Part shown: in pieces, positions 17,251-26,424 of the stretch | How the letters are laid out: every line of letters begins with the position of its first letter | Numbering within the stretch: position 1 is the stretch's first letter | NCBI GenBank assembly: GCA_002325245.1 | Contig: DCRR01000022.1 | Span: 162,989 to 226,988, forward strand | Length of the DNA: 64,000 bases | Direction of reading: 5' to 3' | Origin: Microbacteriaceae bacterium UBA1487 | GTDB taxonomy: Bacteria > Actinomycetota > Actinomycetes > Actinomycetales > Microbacteriaceae | Position numbers and translations under genes: made by a program | The notes under the pieces: model-generated | Databases searched by the model: none | Told to the model about the DNA's origin: nothing | What the model saw: the letters and a program-made list of their open reading frames with translations, nothing else

Positions 17251-17766
17251 ATGGCGAACAAGGAAGCAACGGTCGCCGAGCTGACGGAGAACTTCCGCAG
17301 CTCGAACGCGGTCGTGCTCACCGAGTATCGCGGACTCACGGTCGCGCAGCTGAAGACGCTGCGGAAGTCGATCAGTGAGCACGCGACCTATGCCGTGGTG
17401 AAGAACACGCTGACCAAGATTGCGGCCAACGAGGCCGGAATCACGTCGTTCGACGATGACCTTGTCGGTCCGTCGGCGATCGCATTCGTGCACGGTGACA
17501 CGGTCGCCGTCGCGAAGGCGCTGCGTGACTTCGCCAAGGCGAACCCTCTGCTCGTGGTCAAGGGAGGCTATTTCGATGGCGCCCCGCTGACCGCCGCCGA
17601 GGTGGGCAAGCTCGCCGATCTGGAGAGCCGTGAGGTGCTGCTGGCCAAGCTGGCCGGTGCCTTCAAGGCTTCGCTGTTCGGAGCCGCCTACATGTTCAAC
17701 GCACCGCTCGCGCAGGCCGTTCGCACGGTCGACGCGCTGCGCGCGAAGCAGGAGACCGCGGCCTAG
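17251..17766 (+). CDS. rplJ: 50S ribosomal protein L10
   Basis: 171 residues, normal for L10. The N-terminal rRNA-binding domain shows [19 protein letters not shown] and [12 protein letters not shown]; the C-terminal helix that carries L12 dimers is alanine-rich ([14 protein letters not shown]). L10 anchors the L7/L12 stalk and feeds back on its own leader. ATG 17251 follows AGGAGCGCC. rplL follows after 39 bases. Confidence 0.98.
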   Translation: MANKEATVAELTENFRSSNAVVLTEYRGLTVAQLKTLRKSISEHATYAVVKNTLTKIAANEAGITSFDDDLVGPSAIAFVHGDTVAVAKALRDFAKANPLLVVKGGYFDGAPLTAAEVGKLADLESREVLLAKLAGAFKASLFGAAYMFNAPLAQAVRTVDALRAKQETAA

Positions 17767-17805
17767 TCCGCGGCAGTGACCCACAGAAACAACCAAGGAG
17801 AAATC

Positions 17806-18195
17806 ATGGCTAAGCTCAGCACCGACGAGCTGCTCGAGGCGTTCAAGGAGCTCTCGCTCATCGAGCTCAGCGAGTTCGTCAAGAAGTTCGAGGAGACCTT
17901 CGAGGTCACCGCCGCCGCTCCGGTCGCCGTCGCGGCCGCGGGTGCCCCCGCCGGTGGCGCGGGCGCCGAAGAGGCCGAAGAGAAGGACGCGTTCGACGTC
18001 GTGATCGAGGCCGCTGGCGACAAGAAGATCCAGGTCATCAAGGAGGTCCGCGCGCTCACGAGCCTCGGCCTCGGCGAGGCCAAGGCGCTCGTGGATGGCG
18101 CTCCGGCGACCGTCCTCGAGGGTGCCAACAAGGAGACGGCCGAGAAGGCCAAGGCTCAGCTCGAAGAGGCTGGCGCCACCGTCGTCCTCAAGTAA
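17806..18195 (+). CDS. rplL: 50S ribosomal protein L7/L12
   Basis: 129 residues: an N-terminal dimerisation domain ([20 protein letters not shown]), an alanine/glycine hinge, and the factor-binding C-terminal domain with [20 protein letters not shown]. It recruits translation factors to the ribosome. ATG 17806 has AAGGAG six bases upstream. A strong terminator follows at 18222. Confidence 0.98.
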   Translation: MAKLSTDELLEAFKELSLIELSEFVKKFEETFEVTAAAPVAVAAAGAPAGGAGAEEAEEKDAFDVVIEAAGDKKIQVIKEVRALTSLGLGEAKALVDGAPATVLEGANKETAEKAKAQLEEAGATVVLK

Positions 18196-18221
18196 TTCCC
18201 CGCGGCCTCAGGTCGCACGAG

Positions 18222-18255
18222 CGGGCGTCGCCTTCGGGCGGCGCCCGTTCTCGTT
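18222..18255 (+). terminator. Terminator after rplL
   Basis: An 11-bp stem CGGGCGTCGCC/GGCGGCGCCCG (one G-U pair) closed by a stable TTCG tetraloop is followed by TTCTCGTT. It also lies at the 3' end of the opposing LacI-type gene. Confidence 0.85.
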
Positions 18256-18270
18256 GTGCCGAGGGGGCCG

Positions 18271-19284
18271 TCAGTCGGGCTGGGGGGCGCTCGTGCTCGA
18301 CCGGACGCGCAGCGTGAGCGGCAGCTGCAGGTCGTGGCTCGTGATCTCGCGCGCGTCGATCGACGCCATGATCATGCCGACCGCATCGCGCCCCTGCGCC
18401 CGCGGCACCTGGCGCACGGTGGTCAGCCCGAACATCTCGGCGAGGTCGTGGTCGTCGATGCCGACGACGGAGAGATCGCGCGGAACCTGGATGCCGAGCT
18501 GGCGCGCCGCGAGGATCACCCCGATGGCGACCTCGTCACTGGCCGCGACGATGGCGCTCGGGCGGGTGGCCGGGTTGCCGAGCACCCGCAGGCCGGTGGC
18601 GAAGCCGCCCGCGATGGTGAACTCGGTCGCCGCCGCGAAGTCGTCGCCGGGACGGTGCCCCGCGGTGGCCATCGCCTGTCGGAATCCGGCGAGGCGCTGG
18701 GCGTGGACGTGGAAGTCCATGCGCTCCTCCTGGTCGCCGCCGACGTGCAGGATCCGCTGGTGTCCGAGACTGAGCAGGTGCTCGGTCGCGAGTCGGCTGG
18801 CGGCGACGTCGTCGATCCGCAGACTGCTCATCCCCGCGATTCCGCCGCCGATGCCGACGACGGGCTTGCCGAGCGCGGCGAGAGCTCGGATCTCCTCCGG
18901 GCTCAGCGCGACGCACACGGTGATGACGGCGTCGACGCGCTTGCGCACCAGGAAGTAGTCGAACACCCGCTGCCGCAGGTCCGGATCCTCCTGCACGCGG
19001 AACAGGCTGAGGTCGTAGCCGGCATCGATGAGCGCCTCTTCGATTCCCTCGATGACCTCGCCGAAGAACCATCGGCTGATGAAGGGCGTGACGACGCCGA
19101 CGTTGCGGGTGCGGCCTGTGACGAGGCTGGCGGCGCTCGTCGAGGCGACGAAGCCGAGCTCCGCAGCGGAGGCGGCGACGCGGGCACGGGTGGCGTCGGA
19201 GACGTGAGCCGCGCCACTGAGTGCGCGCGAGGCGGTGGCCTTGGAGACGCCGGCGTGGCGTGCGACTTCAGCGAGCGAACTCAC
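18271..19284 (-). CDS. LacI family repressor of the alpha-glucoside-type importer
   Basis: 337 residues. The helix-turn-helix is AEVARHAGVSKATASRALSG (residues 5-24) with the hinge helix LVTGRTRNVGVVTPF, followed by a periplasmic-binding-like effector domain (VVGIDDHDLAEMFGLTTVRQ). Divergent to a sugar ABC importer. Two identical perfect palindromes GGAACCGGTTCC, one before this gene and one in the importer promoter, are the expected binding sites. It should repress both itself and the importer until a sugar binds. Confidence 0.93.
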   Translation of the reverse strand: MSSLAEVARHAGVSKATASRALSGAAHVSDATRARVAASAAELGFVASTSAASLVTGRTRNVGVVTPFISRWFFGEVIEGIEEALIDAGYDLSLFRVQEDPDLRQRVFDYFLVRKRVDAVITVCVALSPEEIRALAALGKPVVGIGGGIAGMSSLRIDDVAASRLATEHLLSLGHQRILHVGGDQEERMDFHVHAQRLAGFRQAMATAGHRPGDDFAAATEFTIAGGFATGLRVLGNPATRPSAIVAASDEVAIGVILAARQLGIQVPRDLSVVGIDDHDLAEMFGLTTVRQVPRAQGRDAVGMIMASIDAREITSHDLQLPLTLRVRSSTSAPQPD

Positions 19285-19317
19285 GCGGACTCCTCCTCGG
19301 ATGCATCGATGGACCCC

Positions 19318-19329
19318 GGAACCGGTTCC
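19318..19329. promoter_or_regulatory. LacI-type operator 1
   Basis: Perfect 12-bp palindrome GGAACCGGTTCC, 34 bases upstream of the LacI-type gene start, well placed for autorepression. It is identical to the site at 19463-19474. Confidence 0.8.
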
Positions 19330-19426
19330 AACATCCTAGGGGCATTGGGCCGGATGGCGCGACCGACCGGGTCTCGCAACCTGACGGATCATTGAGTCAC
19401 GAATTGGTGTCGGCCCGTTTTCGGGC

Positions 19427-19455
19427 TTGCACCTGCCCGGGGGAGCGCTTAGCGT
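19427..19455 (+). promoter_or_regulatory. Promoter of the importer operon
   Basis: TTGCAC, a 17-base spacer and TAGCGT give a good promoter. The operator at 19463-19474 starts seven bases after the -10 box and so covers the transcription start. A 5'-UTR hairpin (TGCCCGCC/GGCGGGCA, 19534-19552) precedes the ribosome site. Confidence 0.75.
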
Positions 19456-19462
19456 TGAGACT

Positions 19463-19474
19463 GGAACCGGTTCC
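19463..19474. promoter_or_regulatory. LacI-type operator 2
   Basis: Second perfect GGAACCGGTTCC palindrome, overlapping the predicted +1 of the importer promoter. The centre-to-centre distance to operator 1 is 145 bp, so DNA looping between the two sites is possible. Confidence 0.85.
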
Positions 19475-19578
19475 GCACTGCGGCGAAATCTCGGCGTCGT
19501 GCGGTCTGTGCTCCGACCTGCACCACCACACGATGCCCGCCCGAGGCGGGCACACGACCCTCAACGAGGAGGACCACA

Positions 19579-20925
19579 GTGCGTTCACTCACCAAACGTC
19601 GCATGCTGGCGACGGTCTCGGCGGCCGGAATCGCGGGCCTCGCGCTCGCGGGCTGCACGGCGACGACCGACAGCGGCACGGGCGACACCGACTGCTCGGC
19701 CTACGAGCAGTACGGCACGTTCGACGGCGAGTCCGTCGAGCTCTACACGACGATTCAGGGCGTCGAGCTCGACCAGCTGGTCGAGAGCATTGTCGACTTT
19801 GAGACCTGCACCGGCATCACGGTCGACACGGTCGGCACCCAGGAGGCGGAGACGCAGATCAACGTGCGCGCCGCCGCCGGTGACGCCCCCGAGCTCATGA
19901 TCATTCCGCAGCCCGGCCTCCTGCAGCGCCTGGTCGGCGACGGCTACGTGCTGCCGGCCGCCTCCACCGTCGAAGACAACGTCGACGAGTTCTGGTCGGA
20001 GAGCTGGAAGGGCTACGGCACCGTCGACGGCACCTTCTACGCGGCGCCGTTGATGGCGAGCGTCAAGGGCTGGATCTGGTACTCGCCGACCGACTTCGAG
20101 GCCAACGGCTACGAGGTTCCCACCACCTGGGACGAGCTGATGGCCCTCACCGAGGACATGTCCGCCAACAACACGGCGACCTACAAGCCGTGGTGCGTGG
20201 GCTTCGGATCCGGTGACGCCACCGGCTGGCCGGGCACCGACTGGGTGGAGGACCTCGTCCTGCGCACCGCCGGCCCTGAGGCCTACAACGAGTGGGTCGC
20301 GGGCGACCTGAAGTTCGACTCGCCCGAGATCCGCGAAGCCTTCGACCTTGTCGGCGACATCATCCTCAACCCGGACTACGTCAACGGCGGATTCGGCGGC
20401 GTGGAGTCGATCGTGTCGACCACCTTCAACGACGGTGGTCTGCCGATCCTTGACGGCAACTGCTCGCTCCACCACCAGGCCTCGTTCTATGAGGCGCAGT
20501 GGCCGGAGGGCACGACCGTTGCTCCCGACGGTGACATCTGGGCGTTCATCACGCCGAAGACCGACCCCACCGCGGGCGACTCGGTCACCGGTGGTGGCGA
20601 GTTCGTCGCCAAGTTCGTCGAGGGCGAAGCCGTCGACGCGCTGCAGACCTACCTCTCCAGCGACACCTGGGCGAACAACCGCGTGGCTCTCGGCGGCGTG
20701 ATCAGCGCCAACAAGGGCCTCGACGCCTCGCTCGCGGGCTCCGCGCTCGGCCGTGCGTCGATCGAGATCCTGCAGGGCGAAGACACCGTGTTCGCCTTCG
20801 ACGCCTCGGACCTGATGCCGGCCGCGGTCGGGACCAGCTCGTTCTGGACCGGCATGGTCGACTGGGTGGTCGGAACGAAGAGCACCGATGAGGTGCTGAC
20901 ATTCATCGACAGCACATTCCCGTAG
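19579..20925 (+). CDS. ABC transporter substrate-binding lipoprotein, AglE-like
   Basis: 448 residues from GTG 19579, after GAGGAGGA. The signal sequence ends in the lipobox LAGC (cysteine about 27), so it is a surface lipoprotein. The mature region resembles alpha-glucoside-binding proteins (CTGITVDTVGTQEAETQINV and APELMIIPQPGLLQRL), and the permeases that follow are AglF/AglG-like. The sugar is inferred, not shown. First gene of a LacI-controlled operon; a 12-bp stem-loop separates it from the permeases. Confidence 0.9.
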   Translation: MRSLTKRRMLATVSAAGIAGLALAGCTATTDSGTGDTDCSAYEQYGTFDGESVELYTTIQGVELDQLVESIVDFETCTGITVDTVGTQEAETQINVRAAAGDAPELMIIPQPGLLQRLVGDGYVLPAASTVEDNVDEFWSESWKGYGTVDGTFYAAPLMASVKGWIWYSPTDFEANGYEVPTTWDELMALTEDMSANNTATYKPWCVGFGSGDATGWPGTDWVEDLVLRTAGPEAYNEWVAGDLKFDSPEIREAFDLVGDIILNPDYVNGGFGGVESIVSTTFNDGGLPILDGNCSLHHQASFYEAQWPEGTTVAPDGDIWAFITPKTDPTAGDSVTGGGEFVAKFVEGEAVDALQTYLSSDTWANNRVALGGVISANKGLDASLAGSALGRASIEILQGEDTVFAFDASDLMPAAVGTSSFWTGMVDWVVGTKSTDEVLTFIDSTFP

Positions 20926-20950
20926 GTCGGGACTGAGCAGTTGAACCGTG

Positions 20951-20985
20951 GTCGGCCCACCGGGCTTCTTGCTCGGTGGGCCGAC
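20951..20985 (+). promoter_or_regulatory. Stem-loop between binding-protein and permease genes
   Basis: A perfect 12-bp stem GTCGGCCCACCG/CGGTGGGCCGAC with an 11-base loop, extendable by outer GAGCA/TGCTC pairing, and no T-run. Such hairpins usually stabilise the upstream binding-protein mRNA or reduce read-through, giving excess binding protein over permease. Confidence 0.75.
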
Positions 20986-21023
20986 TGCTCGGTAGCGTTC
21001 ACATACCAAAGGGAGGAACTGGC

Positions 21024-22055
21024 GTGTCAACGATGATGATGCCGGGGATGTTGGCCGGAGCCGTGCCGTTCGCCGCCCGGGGCGACTTCTGGGGCTCGGT
21101 CTGGGAGAAGTTCGGAGTCTTCGCGATCGGCCTCACGGCCTTCGCCGCGGTCGTCGGTCTCGTGCTGTTCCTGGCCGATCGGGCGCCGAAACGGGGGCGT
21201 GACTTCCTGCAGCTGCTGGCCTTCGTCGCCCCCGCGCTGATCCTCCTGGGGGTGGGACTCGTCTATCCGGCGGTGCGCACCACCTACCTCGCCTTCACGA
21301 ACCGCACGGGCGAATTCATCGGCATCGACAACTTCGTCTGGATGTTCACGCAGCCGGACATCCTCACCACTCTCGGCAACACGCTCCTCTGGGTCGCGCT
21401 GGTGCCGACCGTCTCCACGGCCGTCGGCCTGGCCTACGCGGTGTTCATCGACAAGTCGCGCGGCGAGAAGGTGCTCAAGTCGCTGGTGTTCATGCCGATG
21501 GCGATCTCGTTCGTCGGCGCCGGCATCATCTGGCGCTTCGTCTACGAGTACCGCGCCACCGGCTTCGAGCAGATCGGCCTGCTCAACCAGGTGCTCGTCT
21601 GGCTCGGCCTCGAACCCCAGCAGTTCCTGATCAACTCGCCGTGGAACAACCTGTTCCTCATCGTCGTGATGGTCTGGATCCAGACCGGATTCGCGATGGT
21701 GCTGCTCTCAGCCGCGATCAAGGGCGTGCCGATCGAGCGACTCGAGGCGGCTCGCCTCGACGGCGCGAACGCCTGGCAGCAGTTCACCAACGTCACCGTC
21801 CCCGAGATTCGGGGAAGCCTGGTCGTGGTCGTCACCACGATCACCATCGCCACCCTCAAGGTCTTCGACATCGTCCGCACGATGACCGGTGGAAACTTCG
21901 ACACCAGCGTCATCGCCAACGAGATGTACACGCAGGCCTTCAACCGCGGCGAGTTCGGTCAGGGCTCGGCACTCGCGCTGGTCCTGTTCATCATGGTTCT
22001 GCCGATTGTGATCTACAACGTGAGAGTCATGCGCAAGCAGAAGGAGATCCGATGA
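21024..22055 (+). CDS. Sugar ABC transporter permease, AglF-like
   Basis: 343 residues from GTG 21024, preceded by GGGAGGAA. It has seven or eight hydrophobic segments, an extra N-terminal helix (FAIGLTAFAAVVGLVLFLA) as in AglF proteins, and the EAA loop RLEAARLDGANAWQQFTNV. It forms the channel with the next gene, whose ATG overlaps this stop (ATGA). No ATPase gene is in the operon. Confidence 0.92.
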   Translation: MSTMMMPGMLAGAVPFAARGDFWGSVWEKFGVFAIGLTAFAAVVGLVLFLADRAPKRGRDFLQLLAFVAPALILLGVGLVYPAVRTTYLAFTNRTGEFIGIDNFVWMFTQPDILTTLGNTLLWVALVPTVSTAVGLAYAVFIDKSRGEKVLKSLVFMPMAISFVGAGIIWRFVYEYRATGFEQIGLLNQVLVWLGLEPQQFLINSPWNNLFLIVVMVWIQTGFAMVLLSAAIKGVPIERLEAARLDGANAWQQFTNVTVPEIRGSLVVVVTTITIATLKVFDIVRTMTGGNFDTSVIANEMYTQAFNRGEFGQGSALALVLFIMVLPIVIYNVRVMRKQKEIR

Positions 22056-22978
22056 GCGGCGTGGCAGCCACCGTGGGTGTGGCAGAACGGGACCCCTCGG
22101 GCAACGGACCCAAGCTGAAGCGGGTCAAGCAGAGGCTGACCTCGCGCGGCGCGACCGCCGCCGCGATCCTCATCGCGGTCGTCTGGACCATCCCCACCTT
22201 CGGGCTCTTCGTCAACTCGTTCCGCCCGGCCGTCGACATCCGCACCAGCGGCTGGTGGACGATCTTCACCAACCCGAGCTTCAGCCTCGAGAACTACGCC
22301 GACGTGCTGTTCTCGGGCGGCGCCTCCTCGGCGAACCTCGGCTCGTACTTCATCAACTCGATCATCGTCGCGGTGCCGAGCGCGCTGTTCCCGATCGTGC
22401 TCGCCTCGATGGCCGCCTACGCCTTCGCCTGGATCAAGTTCCCCGGCAGCAACGCCGTGTTCATCCTGGTGTTCGCGCTCCAGATCGTGCCGCTGCAGAT
22501 GGCGCTCATCCCGCTGCTGCAGATCTTCTCCCAGGTGCTCGGCATCAGTGGAACCTTCCCCGCCGTGTGGATCGCGCACACGATCTTCGGCCTGCCGCTG
22601 TGCATCTTCCTGCTGCACAACTTCATCTCCGAGATCCCCGGCGACGTGATCGAGGCCGCGCGCGTCGACGGCGCCAACCACACGCAGATGTTCTTCCGGA
22701 TCATCCTGCCGCTGTCGGTGCCGGCGCTCGCGAGCATCGCGATCTTCCAGTTCCTCTGGGTCTGGAACGACCTGCTCGTCGCGCTCGTGTTCTCCGGAGG
22801 CACGGTCGACGTGGCGCCGCTGACACAGCGACTCGCCGAGCTGGTCGGCAACTTCGGTCGCAACACCCAGCTGCTGCCGGCGGGTGCGTTCCTCGCGCTC
22901 ATCGTGCCGCTGATCGTGTTCTTCTCGCTGCAGCGCTACTTCGTGCGCGGACTGCTCGCGGGATCCACGAAGGGCTGA
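22052..22978 (+). CDS. Sugar ABC transporter permease, AglG-like
   Basis: 308 residues with six membrane helices and the EAA loop [23 protein letters not shown] 22052 overlaps the previous stop by four bases. It is the last gene of the LacI-controlled importer operon, which ends in a strong terminator; no glycosidase gene belongs to the operon, so sugar breakdown enzymes must be elsewhere. Confidence 0.92.
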   Translation: MSGVAATVGVAERDPSGNGPKLKRVKQRLTSRGATAAAILIAVVWTIPTFGLFVNSFRPAVDIRTSGWWTIFTNPSFSLENYADVLFSGGASSANLGSYFINSIIVAVPSALFPIVLASMAAYAFAWIKFPGSNAVFILVFALQIVPLQMALIPLLQIFSQVLGISGTFPAVWIAHTIFGLPLCIFLLHNFISEIPGDVIEAARVDGANHTQMFFRIILPLSVPALASIAIFQFLWVWNDLLVALVFSGGTVDVAPLTQRLAELVGNFGRNTQLLPAGAFLALIVPLIVFFSLQRYFVRGLLAGSTKG

Positions 22979-23003
22979 TCGGGCGGGATTCACCTCGGAG
23001 CCG

Positions 23004-23045
23004 ATGCCGGGTGGCGAGAATCAGGGTCTCGCCACCCGGCATTTC
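23004..23045 (+). terminator. Strong terminator after the importer operon
   Basis: A perfect 16-bp stem (ATGCCGGGTGGCGAGA and its complement) with a 7-base loop is followed by TTCCC. It is the longest perfect stem in the window. Confidence 0.85.
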
Positions 23046-23072
23046 CCGTGCTGCGCGGCATAGGCTCACAGG

Positions 23073-25022
23073 GTGAGCATGGGCGGACGCGGCGGTGGCG
23101 GCGTCGGCCAGTACGGCAAGCTCCGCGGCCGGGTGAGTGGAGCGGATGCCGACGCGCAGCGCGCCGCGAACGCGACGGCCCCGCGCATCCCGAACCTGCT
23201 GCCGCGCATCGGCGAGCTGTTCCGCCCGTATCGGCGACCGCTCACCGTCACCATCGCGCTCGTGCTGGTCAGCGCCGCGATCAGCGTGCTGCCGCCGCTG
23301 CTGACCCAGCAGGCTTTTGACCGCGGCCTGTTCCCGCCCGAAGGGACCCCGAACGTCCCCGTGCTCGTCGAGCTCGTCGCGCTGATGGTGCTGCTCTGGC
23401 TGGCCTCCGCCGGCATCGGCGTCGGCCAGGCCTACCTGACGGCGAAGGTCGGCAACAGCGTCATGGGCGAGCTGCGCGTGCGCCTCTTCTCGCACCTGCA
23501 GTCGATGGAGCTCGGTTTCTTCACGCGCACCAAGACCGGCGTGATCCAGTCGCGCCTGCAGAACGACGTCGGCGGCGTCGCCGGGGTGCTCAGCAACACC
23601 ATTCAGAGCGTGATCGGCAACACCGTCACCGTGATCGCTGCGCTCGTGGCGATGATCGTGCTGAGCTGGCAGATGACGATCGTCGCCGTCATCCTGCTGC
23701 CGGTGCTCGTGATCGCGCAGCGCAAGGTCGGCCAGGTGCGCGCCCGCATCGCCACCAAGACGCAGGAGTCACTGTCCGAGATGACGGCCATCACGCAGGA
23801 GACGCTGAGCGTCTCCGGGGTGCTGCTGGCCAAGAGCTTCTCGCGCCAGGAGTGGGAGGTCGACCGCTACCGCGACGAGAACCGCAACCAGATCCGGCTG
23901 CAGGTGCAGCAGGCGATGAGCGGCCAGTGGTTCTTCGCGATCGTCAACGTGTTCCTCTCGGTGATCCCGGCGATCATCTACCTGGTCGCGGCGTGGCTGA
24001 TCTTCCAGGATGTGTCGGTCACCGCCGGAACGGTGGTCGCGTTCACCACCGTTCAGGCGCGCCTCAGCTGGCCGCTGCTCGGGCTCATGCGGGTGGCGCT
24101 CGACCTGCAGACCTCGCAAGCGCTGTTCGCCCGCATCTTCGAATACCTCGACCTCACCCCGACGATCACCGACCGCCCGGACGCATACGCGGTCGACCTT
24201 GAGCAGCTGGGGGTCGTCGAGTTCGACGACGTCACGTTCCGCTATCCGGACGCCGGAGACGACACCCCGCCGACGCTCGACCGGGTGTCGTTCCGCATCG
24301 AACCCGGCCAGTACGCGGCCTTCGTCGGACCGTCCGGCGCCGGCAAGACGACCGTCTCATACCTGATCCCGCGCCTGCATGACGTGAGCTCGGGGCGGGT
24401 GCTGTTCGCGGGCGATGACGTGCGCGACCTGAAGCAGGTGGAGCTGCTGGACGCGATCGGCATCGTCAGCCAGGAGACGTACCTCTTCCACGCCTCCATC
24501 GCCGAGAACCTCCGCTACGCCCGGCCGGGCGCGAGCGATGCCGAGCTGGAGTCCGCGGCGCGGGCCGCCAACATCCACGACACGATCTCCCGCTTCCCCG
24601 ACGGCTTCGACACGATCGTCGGCGAGCGCGGGTACCGCCTCTCCGGCGGCGAGAAGCAGCGCGTCGCCATCGCGCGCGTGCTGCTGAAGGACCCGGCGGT
24701 GCTCGTGCTCGACGAGGCCACCAGCGCGCTCGACGCGGTCTCGGAGCGCGTCGTGCAGACCGCGCTCGACGACGCGGCGCGCGGCCGCACCACCATCGCG
24801 ATCGCCCACCGGCTCTCGACCGTCGTGCACGCCGACGTCATCTTCGTCGTCGACGGCGGGCGCATCGTCGAACGCGGCACCCACGCCGAGCTGCTCGAGG
24901 TCGGCGGGGTGTACGCCCGGCTGTTCGAGCGGCAGCGGCTCGGCGGCGCATCCGGCTCCTACTCCGGTTCAGACTCAGACTCAGACTCAGGCTCGGATTC
25001 CGCCTCGGACGAACGCCGGTAA
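23073..25022 (+). CDS. ABC exporter, fused membrane and ATPase domains
   Basis: 649 residues. Six membrane helices (about 50-330) form an exporter-type domain, followed by an ATPase with Walker A GPSGAGKTT (about 420), LSGGEKQR signature, Walker B VLVLDEATSALD and the H-loop AHRLST. It is a half-transporter expected to act as a homodimer, exporting drugs or lipids. The TAGGCT -10 box six bases before GTG 23073 indicates leaderless expression. The last 25 residues are almost only Ser, Asp and Gly, encoded by a short GACTCA-type tandem repeat, and are not part of the fold. Confidence 0.92.
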   Translation: MSMGGRGGGGVGQYGKLRGRVSGADADAQRAANATAPRIPNLLPRIGELFRPYRRPLTVTIALVLVSAAISVLPPLLTQQAFDRGLFPPEGTPNVPVLVELVALMVLLWLASAGIGVGQAYLTAKVGNSVMGELRVRLFSHLQSMELGFFTRTKTGVIQSRLQNDVGGVAGVLSNTIQSVIGNTVTVIAALVAMIVLSWQMTIVAVILLPVLVIAQRKVGQVRARIATKTQESLSEMTAITQETLSVSGVLLAKSFSRQEWEVDRYRDENRNQIRLQVQQAMSGQWFFAIVNVFLSVIPAIIYLVAAWLIFQDVSVTAGTVVAFTTVQARLSWPLLGLMRVALDLQTSQALFARIFEYLDLTPTITDRPDAYAVDLEQLGVVEFDDVTFRYPDAGDDTPPTLDRVSFRIEPGQYAAFVGPSGAGKTTVSYLIPRLHDVSSGRVLFAGDDVRDLKQVELLDAIGIVSQETYLFHASIAENLRYARPGASDAELESAARAANIHDTISRFPDGFDTIVGERGYRLSGGEKQRVAIARVLLKDPAVLVLDEATSALDAVSERVVQTALDDAARGRTTIAIAHRLSTVVHADVIFVVDGGRIVERGTHAELLEVGGVYARLFERQRLGGASGSYSGSDSDSDSGSDSASDERR

Positions 25023-25052
25023 CACGGGGTGCGGCGGAAGTAGGCTCGTGGC

Positions 25053-26408
25053 ATGCATTACGCCGCAACCGTCCTCGACCTGGTCGGGAACACGCCGCTC
25101 GTCAAGCTCAACTCGGTCACCGAGGGGATCCAGGCGACTGTGCTCGCCAAGATCGAATACCTCAACCCGGGCGGCTCGTCCAAGGACCGCATCGCCACGC
25201 GGATCATCGACGCGGCCGAGCGCGAGGGCAAGCTCGCCCCCGGTGGCACCATCGTCGAGCCGACGAGCGGCAACACCGGCATCGGCCTCGCCCTCGTCGC
25301 CCAGCAGCGCGGCTACAAGTGCGTTTTCGTCTGCCCCGACAAGGTGAGTGAAGACAAGCGCAACGTGCTGAAGGCGTACGGCGCCGAGGTCGTGGTGTGC
25401 CCGACCAGCGTCGCCCCCGAGGACCCCCGCTCGTACTACAACGTCAGCGACCGGCTCGCGCGTGAACTCCCCGGCGCCTTCAAGCCCGACCAGTACTCGA
25501 ACCCCAACGGGCCGATCAGCCACTACGAGTCGACCGGCCCCGAGATCTGGCGCGACACGGAGGGCGGGATCACCCACTTCGTGGCGGGCGTCGGCACCGG
25601 CGGCACCATCTCGGGTGTGGCCAAGTACCTCAAGGAGCAGAACCCCGGCGTGCGCATCATCGGCGCCGACCCGGAGGGCTCGGTCTACTCCGGCGGCACC
25701 GGGCAGCCGTACCTGGTCGAAGGCGTGGGCGAGGACTTCTGGCCGACCGCCTACGACGCGAGCCTCGTCGACGAGATCATCGCCTCCAGCGACGCCGAGA
25801 GCTTCGAGTTCACCCGGCGTCTGGCCCGCGAGGAAGGGCTGCTGGTCGGCGGATCGAGCGGTCTCGCGATCGCGAGCGGACTCAAGGCGGCCCGCGACCT
25901 CGGACCGGACGACGTGATGGTGATCCTGCTTCCCGACGGCGGCCGCGGCTACCTGGGCAAGGTGTTCAGCGACACCTGGATGGATCGGCACGGCTTCGGT
26001 GCCGCAGGTTCCGAGCGCACCGTCGCCGACGTGCTCGGCCCGGTCGACGCGGCAGCGCTCCCGCACGTGCGCCCCGGCAGCACGGTCGCCGAGGCGGTCG
26101 CGGCGCTGCGCGCGGCCGACGCCTCCGCGCTGCCCGTCCTCAAGGCCGACACCCCCGTTGTGCTCGGCGAGGTCGCCGGCACGGTCACCGAGCGCGCCCT
26201 CGCGGATGCCCTCCTCGCCGGCGACGTGACCCCGGCCGATCCGATCGACGACCTCCTCGGCGACGTGCTCCCGCTCGTCGGCCTGGCCCAGCCGCTCGAC
26301 GTGGCACGCGACGCGCTTGCGGACACCGGCGCCGCGCTCGTGCTCGAGCAGGGCAAGCCCGTCGCCCTCCTGACTCGCGGTGCGCTCGTGCGCGCCCTCG
26401 CCTCCTGA
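25053..26408 (+). CDS. cbs: Cystathionine beta-synthase
   Basis: 451 residues. The PLP domain has the catalytic lysine K44 in GGSSKDRIA, the phosphate-binding GVGTGGTIS loop and the SGNTG asparagine loop. Two CBS domains follow from about residue 325 (SERTVADVLG to the C-terminus). It condenses serine and homocysteine to cystathionine, first step of reverse transsulfuration. TAGGCT six bases before the ATG indicates a leaderless mRNA. It is followed after 16 bases by metB, so both steps to cysteine are co-transcribed. Confidence 0.95.
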   Translation: MHYAATVLDLVGNTPLVKLNSVTEGIQATVLAKIEYLNPGGSSKDRIATRIIDAAEREGKLAPGGTIVEPTSGNTGIGLALVAQQRGYKCVFVCPDKVSEDKRNVLKAYGAEVVVCPTSVAPEDPRSYYNVSDRLARELPGAFKPDQYSNPNGPISHYESTGPEIWRDTEGGITHFVAGVGTGGTISGVAKYLKEQNPGVRIIGADPEGSVYSGGTGQPYLVEGVGEDFWPTAYDASLVDEIIASSDAESFEFTRRLAREEGLLVGGSSGLAIASGLKAARDLGPDDVMVILLPDGGRGYLGKVFSDTWMDRHGFGAAGSERTVADVLGPVDAAALPHVRPGSTVAEAVAALRAADASALPVLKADTPVVLGEVAGTVTERALADALLAGDVTPADPIDDLLGDVLPLVGLAQPLDVARDALADTGAALVLEQGKPVALLTRGALVRALAS

Positions 26409-26424
26409 TCAAGAAAAGAACCCC

